64,000 bases of DNA, from positions 1-64,000 of the forward strand of contig DATHOE010000031.1 of the NCBI GenBank assembly GCA_035485275.1. Direction: 5' to 3'. Shown here one piece after another: positions 8,563-15,931 of this stretch. The DNA comes from DAIDJD01 sp035485275. Lineage in GTDB: Bacteria > Oederibacteriota > JAJYGY01 > DAIDJD01. The number at the start of each line of letters is the position of its first letter. Within the stretch, counting starts at the first letter, position 1. A program made the translations under genes and the position numbers. Under the pieces are notes generated by a model. It was given only the letters and a program-made list of their open reading frames with translations. It was not told the DNA's origin and did no database searches.

Positions 8563-10088
8563 CGGGCGCCCAATTGCAGGCTGCCCAGAGTCAGCCATCC
8601 GTCGGCCCCTTGGGCCGCGTTGGAGAAGCGCAGGGGGCGCGCCTTGGCGAAGCCCAGGGCCTCAAGCGGGTTGGGCACGCGCAGGGCCAGGCGGTAGCTT
8701 CCGGGGGCCAGGCCTTGGGTGGGGAAGGAGGCCTCGTCCACGCGCGGGGCCGCGAAGTCCATGTCCTTGGGCTTGCCCTTCAGGTTCCAGTCCGGGAAGA
8801 CCCTGATCTTGGAGGGCTGCAGGAGCCGCAGATCCCAGCCCGTGGTCCAGGCCTTGACGAGCTTTCCGCCCTGGAACAGGCCGACCAGCACCGGCCATGG
8901 GTAGTAGAAGGGCGCCACGCCTTCGTTGCTCCAACGCAGGGCCAGGCGCAGCCTCTCGCCGTCGTGCAGGGCGTTTTTGAAGTAGGCCTCGCGCACGCGC
9001 AGGTCATAGCCCAGGCCGCGGTCGAGGGCGTCCATGTCCTTGTCCCCGGCCGCGAAGGCCTCCACGCCCACGTGGTCCAGCAGCCAGCTCGCGTGGGCAG
9101 CGGCCACGCAGTCCCGCCAGTCGTCGATGTTCTTGCCCGGCCGGGCGAAGCTGGTCTGTATCTCCGGCCTGAGTTCGCCGCCGATGGGCTGCACCGTCCA
9201 ACGGTTCTCGCCGCCGGCGTTGAGCATCTCCTGCAGGAAGGACCAGTCCCAGCCGCCCATGGACTGGGGCAGGGTCACGCTGCGGCTTCCAGGCTGCCCG
9301 CCGCTGTCGCGGTAGGCGAAGGAATCGTCGTGGAAGCCCATGGGCAGGCCCACGGCGTAGCCGCGGGCCAGGTGGGGATAGCGCACCAGCAGGCGGGTCT
9401 TGTGGAAGGACTGGGCGAAGGCGTCCAGGACCTGGCGCACCGAATCGTCCGTGGGGAAGAGCTCCGGGGAAGGCCAGGTGTGCCATTCCCCCCACAGACC
9501 GACGAGGCCCATGGTGATGAAGCCGATCCTGGGGTCGCCGTCGTAGCGGGCTCCCCAGGCCTTGATGAAATGGGTCAGCGCAGCCAGGGTCCGGGGGTCG
9601 TCATAGTCCGGGGATTCGGTGTTCCACTGCTTCACGCGGCGGATGGCGATGCCGCTTTTGCGCAGGAAGTCGGGGATGCCGGATTTTTCTCCGGGGTATT
9701 CGACGTACACGCGGACCACGGCCTGGCGGCCTTCCCGAGCGGTTTGGTTGAGGAAGTTTTCGAGCGGGGCCCAGTTGTAGCTGTCCGGCCCGGTCATGAG
9801 CTCGTTGAGGGCGAAATAACGGAACGTAAGGCTGGTGGGGTAGCGGCGCTTGTCGGCCGTGCCCGGGTCCGGCGGATAGGCCATCAGGCCCTTAAGCGGG
9901 TTGTCCAAGGCGGCCGGGCCGGGAAGCAGGACATGCCCGTCCAGGCCGGAGGGAAGGGCCCCCGTTGACGCGGGCGGGCTGGGCGGCCCGGCCGGGGCCG
10001 TCCAGCATTTTCCCGGCGCCAGGAAGGCCAGCGCCAGGAAGGCGATGAAGCCGCCTGTTTTCGCGGGCCTAATAGAACTGGACGTCAT
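8559..10088 (-). CDS. secreted DUF4832 family protein
   Basis: The 509-residue protein starts with ATG 10088, overlapping the end of the upstream gene by 20 bases; an in-frame TTG lies one codon earlier. A signal sequence (GGFIAFLALAFLAPGKCW) is followed by a Pro-rich stretch and the DUF4832 core: NPLKGLMAY replaces the usual NPERG, then RVYVEYPG, FITMGLVGLWGEWHTWP, RYPHLARGYAVGLPMGFHDD and a C-terminal beta-sandwich. It is more distant from the other five paralogues, keeping the GLWGEWH core but not the Cys-rich segment. Tight coupling on both sides puts it in an operon with a carbohydrate-binding-like protein and another DUF4832 protein, suggesting one extracellular polysaccharide task. Confidence 0.78.
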   Translation of the reverse strand: MTSSSIRPAKTGGFIAFLALAFLAPGKCWTAPAGPPSPPASTGALPSGLDGHVLLPGPAALDNPLKGLMAYPPDPGTADKRRYPTSLTFRYFALNELMTGPDSYNWAPLENFLNQTAREGRQAVVRVYVEYPGEKSGIPDFLRKSGIAIRRVKQWNTESPDYDDPRTLAALTHFIKAWGARYDGDPRIGFITMGLVGLWGEWHTWPSPELFPTDDSVRQVLDAFAQSFHKTRLLVRYPHLARGYAVGLPMGFHDDSFAYRDSGGQPGSRSVTLPQSMGGWDWSFLQEMLNAGGENRWTVQPIGGELRPEIQTSFARPGKNIDDWRDCVAAAHASWLLDHVGVEAFAAGDKDMDALDRGLGYDLRVREAYFKNALHDGERLRLALRWSNEGVAPFYYPWPVLVGLFQGGKLVKAWTTGWDLRLLQPSKIRVFPDWNLKGKPKDMDFAAPRVDEASFPTQGLAPGSYRLALRVPNPLEALGFAKARPLRFSNAAQGADGWLTLGSLQLGAR

Positions 10089-11856
10089 CAATCGCGATAT
10101 CGTAGGGGCCGCCGGCGATGACGCGCACGATCAACTGGCAGAAGTCGTTGCGCTCCCAGGGGGCGGGCATATACCAGCAATATTGCCCGGGGCAGGGGTT
10201 GGTCGGCTGCCTCCAGGCCAGGTCGGTGTTGAGGTCGCCGGGATAGGCGTTGCTGTTGCTGGCGGTGGGGGTGCTGCCGTCCGCCGGGAAGTCCACGGAG
10301 AAGTAGTGCCACTGGTTCGCCGGCTGCAGGCTGGTGTCCGCGATGTTGACGGCGTAGTTGGCCCAGGTGCAGGCGGTGGCCAGGCGCAGGATCTGGATGG
10401 AATAGAGCTGCTGACCGGTGCCCGTGTTGTTGGTGATGTTGGTCATCAGGGCGAAGCTCAAGCCCTTGGCGCCGGAGGCGCCGAGCGAAGTGATGGTGTT
10501 GTTGTTGGAGACGTCGAGGGTCTGGTAGGGGCCGCCGCTCGTGCAGACGCTCTGGCTCGGGCAGCTGGTGGTGGCGCAGCTCGCGCAGAACGGATAGGTG
10601 CTGCACTGCGGCTCGTCGGAATAGAGCTGCGGCCCGGCGTAGAAGGCCGCCCGCATGCGCACCAGGGGATAGTTGCCGCTGCAGGAGGTCGTGGCGTCGG
10701 CCTGGCTTCCCGTGATGTGCGCGTCATAGCAGACCGACAGGGTGTTCCCCGTTTCGTCCACCGGGGGGTTGGTCATGGTGTTGGTCGGGCCGTTGACGCT
10801 GAAGGTGCCCGTGGGGTAGGTCATGGTCGTGACCGGGGCGCAGGCGTCGTTGTCGTAGTCCGCGAACCAGGTCGTGCCGCCCCAGACGGAATCCTTCACG
10901 TTGGCGGTCTCGAAGTCCTCGAAGGTCGTGCCCAGGGTGGGGGCGTTCTGGACCGGCGGGACGTTGCCGGCGGGCATGCCGGTGGTCGGGCCCAGGAACA
11001 CGATGTCCCCCACGTCCAGGGTCGCGGGCATCGCTCCTCCCGCGGGCATGTTGCCGCTGTTGTCGTAGTTGCCCCACAGGTTGCCGATGACGACCCCGGT
11101 CACCGCGGCCAGGTCGGCCTGGGTGAAGGTGCCCCCGCTGGTGTTGTTCACCGCGGGCGCGCCGGCGTAGAAGGCCGCCAGGGGGATGACCACCTGGGTC
11201 CAATTGGTGGCGTTGAAGTTGGTCACGCCGGAGGCGCCGGAGCTGTAGGTGTACGCCGTGGCGGTGACGTAGTTGCTGCGGTCGTTGGGATAGCCGCCGC
11301 CCCCGCTCGTGCGCAGGGACACCATCGGACGCCAGATGTTCTCGCCCGCAGGGCAGGATCCGTGGGGGATCTTGATCCACAGGCTCAGGACGTTGGCCGA
11401 GGACGCGTCGATGGGCGCGGACAGCATCACCGCGTTGCCCCAGTCGCCGCTGCTGACGACGGTCATGGTGATCGACAGGTAGTCCGGGCTGCCGTTGGGG
11501 CCGCCGGAGACTTCGCTGAAGCCGATGGTAGAGGAGGCGCCTGAGTCGATGGATGTGGTCAGGCTGGCCAGGTTGAAGTTGGCGCTGCCGTCATAGAATT
11601 TGATCGGGGATGGGGTTTGCGTGGGCGAGGGCGTGGCCGTCGGTGAGTCCGTCGAGGTCCCCTGCGGGGTGTCGGTTGCGGCGGTCGTCGCGGTATAGAT
11701 GGGCGTGGGGGTCCCCTTGTACATCGGGCTCAGCGGATCGTGGGGGTTGTTCCGGGTCGCGGAAGGAAGCCATAGTGGAAAGGCGGCCAGCAGGGACGCG
11801 AGGGTGATCATCACGACTGCGACGACGGCGGCGACGGCCAGGCTTTGCTTGCGCAT
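10069..11856 (-). CDS. secreted protein with N-terminal Thr-Pro linker and two jelly-roll carbohydrate-binding-like domains
   Basis: The 595-residue protein has an N-terminal hydrophobic segment (about residues 6-30), which is a signal peptide or membrane anchor. A Thr/Pro/Ser linker follows (PTATPSPTQTPSPIKFYDG). Two similar beta-sandwich domains come next (about 90-330 and 335-595). The second closes with IAIDDVQFY, the usual last strand of jelly-roll carbohydrate-binding modules. Unlike the other surface proteins here, the linker sits next to the membrane and the domains are C-terminal, so the domains would be displayed from the cell. No catalytic motif is seen. GGAG lies 8 bases before the ATG and a TATACT box at 11887-11892. 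It is the first gene of the operon. Confidence 0.75.
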   Translation of the reverse strand: MRKQSLAVAAVVAVVMITLASLLAAFPLWLPSATRNNPHDPLSPMYKGTPTPIYTATTAATDTPQGTSTDSPTATPSPTQTPSPIKFYDGSANFNLASLTTSIDSGASSTIGFSEVSGGPNGSPDYLSITMTVVSSGDWGNAVMLSAPIDASSANVLSLWIKIPHGSCPAGENIWRPMVSLRTSGGGGYPNDRSNYVTATAYTYSSGASGVTNFNATNWTQVVIPLAAFYAGAPAVNNTSGGTFTQADLAAVTGVVIGNLWGNYDNSGNMPAGGAMPATLDVGDIVFLGPTTGMPAGNVPPVQNAPTLGTTFEDFETANVKDSVWGGTTWFADYDNDACAPVTTMTYPTGTFSVNGPTNTMTNPPVDETGNTLSVCYDAHITGSQADATTSCSGNYPLVRMRAAFYAGPQLYSDEPQCSTYPFCASCATTSCPSQSVCTSGGPYQTLDVSNNNTITSLGASGAKGLSFALMTNITNNTGTGQQLYSIQILRLATACTWANYAVNIADTSLQPANQWHYFSVDFPADGSTPTASNSNAYPGDLNTDLAWRQPTNPCPGQYCWYMPAPWERNDFCQLIVRVIAGGPYDIAIDDVQFY

Positions 11857-11967
11857 TGAATACTCCGAAAGGGGTTCCCTAAGGCGAGTATAGGGAGTCG
11901 TCCACGGCGCATCTTACCGGCTTTTAACCAAAAATCCCTAAAATCAGCATCCGCATGGTAAAACTGC

Positions 11968-11996
11968 TTGCCAAGCATCGGGAATATTTCTAAAAT
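11968..11996 (+). promoter_or_regulatory. sigma70-type promoter for the AraC gene, leaderless geometry
   Basis: TTGCCA (11968-11973) and TAAAAT (11991-11996) are separated by exactly 17 bases. The predicted start of transcription falls on the ATG at 12003, only 6 bases after the -10 box, and no ribosome site precedes it. The mRNA would therefore be leaderless. Confidence 0.6.
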
Positions 11997-12002
11997 TTCG
12001 CC

Positions 12003-12875
12003 ATGAGCCCACAGGCCACGGACAACACGGAATACCTCCAAATCGGGTTGAACAGTTATGAACGGGGCCCGGATGCCATGTCCAGGCCGCATCGCCACAA
12101 CGAAATTGAGTTGGTTTATCTCAAATCCGGCTCCGTAGTCTACCTTTTTGGCGGAACCAAGGTGGCGCTGAAGCCCAAGACCCTGGTGGCTTTCTGGGCC
12201 GGCGTTCCACACCAGGTCGTGCGTTTTTCCAGTTCCACAGTCCTGCTGGGCCTGGAAGTGCCGGTGGCTTGGTTTCTGCAGTGGAAACTCCCTGATTTCC
12301 TTACCCAATCCCTGCTGGGCGGCCAGCTCCTGACCGAATCAGACCCGGCCTTCCAGGCTTCGGACGCCCGGGCCTTGAACCGCTGGAATTTGGATCTGCA
12401 TTCCGGCAGGGAGGAGCTCAAACGCGCGGTCCTACTCGAGGTCGAGGCGCGTTTTTGGCGTTTCGCGGAGGGGAACGCGGCGGCGCTCAGGCAGTCCGCG
12501 CAGCGCCAGCCCGCGCACCAGACCCGCCTGGTCCTGGGCGAAGGCGGATTGGGCCGGGTGGAGAAGCTGGCCCAATACATCGCGGACAACTACACCAAAT
12601 CCATCAAGGTGGAGGATGTGGCCAAGGTCATCGACCTGCACCCCGATTACGCCATGAAGATCTTCCACAAGGCCTTCGGAACCCGCCTGGCGGACTACCT
12701 GACCCAGCACCGGGTCTTCCACGCGCAGCGCCTGCTGGCGAACACCGACGCGAAAATCATGGACATCGCCCTGGAGTCGGGGTTCGGCTCCTTGAGCCGC
12801 TTCAACGCCAATTTTAAGGAATTTTGCGGCCGTTCCCCCAAGGAATACCGCAACGAAATGAAGCCCAAGAACTAA
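12003..12875 (+). CDS. AraC family transcriptional regulator (cupin sensor plus HTH)
   Basis: The 290-residue protein has an N-terminal cupin-type sensor (PHRHNEIELVYL, FWAGVPHQV) and a C-terminal AraC double helix-turn-helix (about residues 190-287: VAKVIDLHPDYAMKIFHKAF, then IALESGFGSLSRFNANFK and GRSPKEYR). This class usually senses a sugar and activates neighbouring catabolic genes. It is transcribed away from the operon 11856-7183, the most likely target. It is clearly paralogous to the regulator at 13951-14817. The last 4 bases overlap the convergent gene's stop. Confidence 0.93.
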   Translation: MSPQATDNTEYLQIGLNSYERGPDAMSRPHRHNEIELVYLKSGSVVYLFGGTKVALKPKTLVAFWAGVPHQVVRFSSSTVLLGLEVPVAWFLQWKLPDFLTQSLLGGQLLTESDPAFQASDARALNRWNLDLHSGREELKRAVLLEVEARFWRFAEGNAAALRQSAQRQPAHQTRLVLGEGGLGRVEKLAQYIADNYTKSIKVEDVAKVIDLHPDYAMKIFHKAFGTRLADYLTQHRVFHAQRLLANTDAKIMDIALESGFGSLSRFNANFKEFCGRSPKEYRNEMKPKN

Positions 12876-13936
12876 ATTTTTAGGTCCGCATCCCTGGTTT
12901 CTTGCGCAAACAACCGCTCATAACCGTAGGACCCGCTGTTGTAGAGGAGCAGGCGCCGCCCTCCGGGCAGGCTCAGCAGGTGCTGCCGCCATAGATTGAC
13001 GCCTTCGCCCCACTCCTGGGCCTCCCGCGGCAGGTCCTCGACGCGCTCCAAGGGCCGCTCAAACCAGCGCCAGCCGCCGCGGGCCGAAGCGTCGTCGGTG
13101 TAGGCGAAGCCGCCCAGGCTGGGCGGAGGCTCCTCGCGGGAGACCTCGCTGCCGCCGGGATCCGGGGCGCTGGGGGAGGCGTTCGCGAGGCCCACCCAGG
13201 CGTGCTTCTTGCCCGGGAAAATCTGGAAGCCGCCGACCCAGCCCGAGGCCCAGTGGCCCTTCTGCGCGCTGGGGGGGAGGATGATCCCGCATTTGCGGGG
13301 CCGGGTGTCGTCCGGCCCCTGGACGGCCAGGGCCTGGGCCGAACCGAAGGGGCTCAGGGCCTGGGGCTGAGCCTTGAGGGGATAGCCCATGTAGAAGACA
13401 TACAGCTCGTCGCGTTCCTCGAAATAGTAGCCGCTCACCGCGTCCTGGTGCCGGGCGTCGAAGTCACCCCCGATCCCCGCCTCGAGCAGGGGCTCGGACT
13501 CCAGGGTCCAGGGCCCGGCCAGATGTTCGCTCCAGGCGCGCTGCAGGACCTTCCTGCGGTCCAGGAAGCTCACGGTGAGCAGGCAGAAGCGTCCGTGCAC
13601 GCGAGCCGCCTGGTTGCCGCCGTCGGGCTTCAGGACCACAAAGGGCTTGTGCGTTTCTCCGCCCAGCAGGGCGCGCGGATTCTCGAAGGCCAGCGGACCC
13701 AGGAACTCCCAGTTCCCGGGTCCCGGATCGCCGCGGTCCCGGCATACGGCCTGGCCGTGGCCGGGAGGCGACTGGAACAGGAACATGCGCCAGAGGCCCT
13801 CTTCTTCGTCCCACACCACGCAGGGGTCGCCGCACACGGAGCCGGCCTTATCCAGGCCCGGCTGCCCCGCCACGGGCCCGAGGCGGCGCCAGCGCGCGGC
13901 GGCGGGATCAAAGGACGGGATTTTGGGCTGGGTCAC
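12872..13936 (-). CDS. five-bladed beta-propeller glycosidase/phosphorylase-like protein (GH43/GH130 type)
   Basis: The 354-residue protein begins most plausibly at GTG 13936, 14 bases after the AraC stop; no good ribosome site is seen, so the start is tentative. The pattern fits a GH43/GH32/GH68/GH130-type propeller: CGDPCVVWDEEEGLWRMFLF in blade 1, then HKPFVVL, ARHQDAVSGYYFEE, ELYVFYMGYPL and LLYNSGSYGYERL. No signal peptide is present, so it should act in the cytoplasm. It appears co-transcribed with the AraC gene in front of it. Substrate is unknown; absence of a confident catalytic triad leaves both hydrolase and phosphorylase open. Confidence 0.68.
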   Translation of the reverse strand: MTQPKIPSFDPAAARWRRLGPVAGQPGLDKAGSVCGDPCVVWDEEEGLWRMFLFQSPPGHGQAVCRDRGDPGPGNWEFLGPLAFENPRALLGGETHKPFVVLKPDGGNQAARVHGRFCLLTVSFLDRRKVLQRAWSEHLAGPWTLESEPLLEAGIGGDFDARHQDAVSGYYFEERDELYVFYMGYPLKAQPQALSPFGSAQALAVQGPDDTRPRKCGIILPPSAQKGHWASGWVGGFQIFPGKKHAWVGLANASPSAPDPGGSEVSREEPPPSLGGFAYTDDASARGGWRWFERPLERVEDLPREAQEWGEGVNLWRQHLLSLPGGRRLLLYNSGSYGYERLFAQETRDADLKI

Positions 13937-13950
13937 GCTGGAGCCGCGAA

Positions 13951-14817
13951 TTAGGGGGCGGAAAGGGGGAAGCCCATGCCGGCGCGATAGGCCCGGGGGG
14001 ACAGGCCCGTGATCTGCCGGAAATTGGAATTGAAACGGCTCAGGGAGCCGAAACCCGAGGCCTTCGCGGTCTCGGTGATCTTCGCGTCGCTCAGGGTGAG
14101 CAGGCGCTGGGCGTGGGCCACCCGGAATTGGTTCAGGTAACCGCTGAAGTTGGAGCCGAAGCCCTTGCTGAAGAGCTTCATGGCGTAGTTTGGGTGCAGG
14201 TTCACCACCCCGGCGACCTCGCGCACGTGCAGGGGCCGGGTGTAGTTTTCGGCGATGAAGCGCGCCATGCGCTCGATGCGGCTGACTTCGATGTCCTCCA
14301 GCACTCCGGCCGGGGTCGCCAGGCTGCGGCTCTGGCCCCCTTTTTGCGAATCCGCGAAGCGCCACAGGCGCGCCTCGATCTCCAGCAGCACCGCCCGCCG
14401 GCGGTTCGTGCTCGAGGAATTGATGTCCTCGCGCCAGTGGCCCGTCAGGGCGGCGTCGCTTTCCGAGAACTCGGGCGAGGTCTCGTACAGGATCTTCCCG
14501 CCCAGCAGGTGGTAGTTCAGCTCGGCCGGAAGGTTCCAGTGCAGGTACCAGGCGAGGGGGATTTCGAGGCCGCACAAAAGGGCCTGATGGTTGCTTTCCA
14601 GCACCTGGTGGGGGACGCCGGACCAGAACAGGATGAGCGTCCGGGGCGGGAGCTTGACGCGGTGGCCGCCGAAGCTGTAGTAGGTCGTGCCACCTAGCAG
14701 GTACAGGAATTCCATCTCGTTGTGGCGGTGGGCCACGGGCATCGGCGGCGGACGGCGCAGGTAGCTGTTGAGCCCGACGCGATGGTAGGTGGAGGGCAGT
14801 TCCGGGGCGGGGATCAT
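13951..14817 (-). CDS. AraC family transcriptional regulator, paralogue of the gene at 12003
   Basis: The 288-residue protein has the same architecture as its neighbour: cupin sensor (VGLNSYLRRP, AHRHNEMEFLYL, FWSGVPHQV) and AraC HTH (VNLHPNYAMKLFSKGFGSNF, KASGFGSLSRFNSNFRQI, SPRAYRAGM). The near identity of key segments shows recent duplication. It heads a small operon with the propeller enzyme gene (gap 14 bases) and is divergent from the nucleotidyltransferase gene at 14978, so it may control both sides. Its TAAGCT sits 6 bases before the ATG, hinting at leaderless initiation, but without a -35 this is weak. Confidence 0.92.
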   Translation of the reverse strand: MIPAPELPSTYHRVGLNSYLRRPPPMPVAHRHNEMEFLYLLGGTTYYSFGGHRVKLPPRTLILFWSGVPHQVLESNHQALLCGLEIPLAWYLHWNLPAELNYHLLGGKILYETSPEFSESDAALTGHWREDINSSSTNRRRAVLLEIEARLWRFADSQKGGQSRSLATPAGVLEDIEVSRIERMARFIAENYTRPLHVREVAGVVNLHPNYAMKLFSKGFGSNFSGYLNQFRVAHAQRLLTLSDAKITETAKASGFGSLSRFNSNFRQITGLSPRAYRAGMGFPLSAP

Positions 14818-14977
14818 GCCATGAGCTTAGGCGCCCTGGGCGGATCCGCTACCCGCGCTCCCCCAGAAATTCACCGGAACCCGATATTGGATTTCGCCGC
14901 ATGGAAGACGGAATACGGGAATCCCAAAAAGCCGCAGGGTGTTAGCCTTCGCGCGTGACTTAAACTCGGGGACGAAG

Positions 14978-15871
14978 ATGAAGAAACCGACCTTGTTGGT
15001 GCTGGCCGCGGGCATGGGAAGCCGTTACGGCGGCCTGAAGCAGATGGAGGGTTTCGGCCCGGACGGGGCCACCCTGCTGGACTATTCCAGCCATGACGCC
15101 CTGGGCTGCGGATTCGGGCGCCTGGTCTTCGTGATACGCCGGGATTTCGCCGCCGCCTTTGAGGCCGCCGTGGCCGCCAAGTGGAGGACCCTGTGCGACG
15201 TGGAGCTGGTTTTCCAGGACCCCTCGGACCTGCCGGAGCCCTGGAAGACCCCGGAGGGCCGCACCAAGCCCTGGGGGACCGTGCACGCCCTCCTGGCGGC
15301 GCGCAAGGCCATCCAGGAGCCCTTCCTGATGATCAACGCGGACGACTTCTATGGCCGCGACAGCTTCGAGGTCATGCACGCTTTCCTGGCCCGCGAAGCG
15401 CGCCCGAAGCACTACGCCATGGCCGGTTACACCCTGGCGACGACCCTTTCGCCCAACGGGGGCGTGACCAGGGCGGTCTGCAAGCTGGGGGCCCAGGGGG
15501 AGCTGCTGGACCTGGAGGAGCTGAAGGACGTCCGGCGCCTGGAGTCCGGGACGGTCCAGAGCGGGGCCCGGATTTTGGGCCCGGACGCGCGCGTGTCCAT
15601 GAACTGTTTCGGCTTCGGTCCCGACGTTTTCCCGATATTGTCCGAATACTTCCTGCGCTTCCTTGAAACCCATCCCGGCTCGATGGATTCGGAATGCCTG
15701 ATCCCCGACGTCGTGGGCGACCTGGTGCGAGGGGGCAGGGCCAGGGTGGACGTCCTGCCGACCAAGGCGACCTGGTTCGGCGTCACCTATCCGGCCGACC
15801 GGCCGCGCGTGCAGGCGGAGATCAAGAAGCTGCATGATCTGGGGCTGTATCCGGACAGTCTTTGGAAGTGA
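14978..15871 (+). CDS. sugar-1-phosphate nucleotidyltransferase family protein
   Basis: The 297-residue protein has the nucleotidyltransferase signature LVLAAGMGSRYGGLKQM at its start and the metal-binding NADDFYGRDSF near residue 123, plus KPWGTVHALLAAR. It should join an NTP and a hexose 1-phosphate to give NDP-sugar. ATG 14978 is used since the signature begins eight residues later. Relatives of this group often sit beside N-acetylhexosamine 1-kinase-like genes; such a kinase is at 26264-27391, so it may use GlcNAc-1-P, GalNAc-1-P or Gal-1-P. It is divergent from an AraC gene. Confidence 0.85.
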   Translation: MKKPTLLVLAAGMGSRYGGLKQMEGFGPDGATLLDYSSHDALGCGFGRLVFVIRRDFAAAFEAAVAAKWRTLCDVELVFQDPSDLPEPWKTPEGRTKPWGTVHALLAARKAIQEPFLMINADDFYGRDSFEVMHAFLAREARPKHYAMAGYTLATTLSPNGGVTRAVCKLGAQGELLDLEELKDVRRLESGTVQSGARILGPDARVSMNCFGFGPDVFPILSEYFLRFLETHPGSMDSECLIPDVVGDLVRGGRARVDVLPTKATWFGVTYPADRPRVQAEIKKLHDLGLYPDSLWK

Positions 15872-15877
15872 AGCCGC

Positions 15878-15893
15878 CCCGGCGCTAGCCGGG
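15878..15893. terminator. palindromic hairpin between convergent genes
   Basis: CCCGGC (15878-15883) and GCCGGG (15888-15893) form a 6-bp stem with loop GCTA, directly after the nucleotidyltransferase stop. No T run follows on the plus strand; the minus strand has TTTTT on the wrong side. A termination role is possible but weak. Confidence 0.3.
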
Positions 15894-15931
15894 AAAAATT
15901 AGGGACGCATCCGTTCACGGCCGCGCCGCGC

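Noticed and set aside
8559..8598. An earlier start (TTG or similar near 8598) for the DUF4832 gene ending at 7183
   Set aside because: ATG 8562 overlaps the upstream stop as ATGA and begins a clean signal peptide; the extension adds a polar stretch before it.
12872..14575. A single long minus-strand frame that could look like an AraC-glycosidase fusion
   Set aside because: Its first part is the AraC gene read out of frame. The AraC protein has its own complete frame and stop at 13951, and the propeller enzyme starts afresh at GTG 13936.
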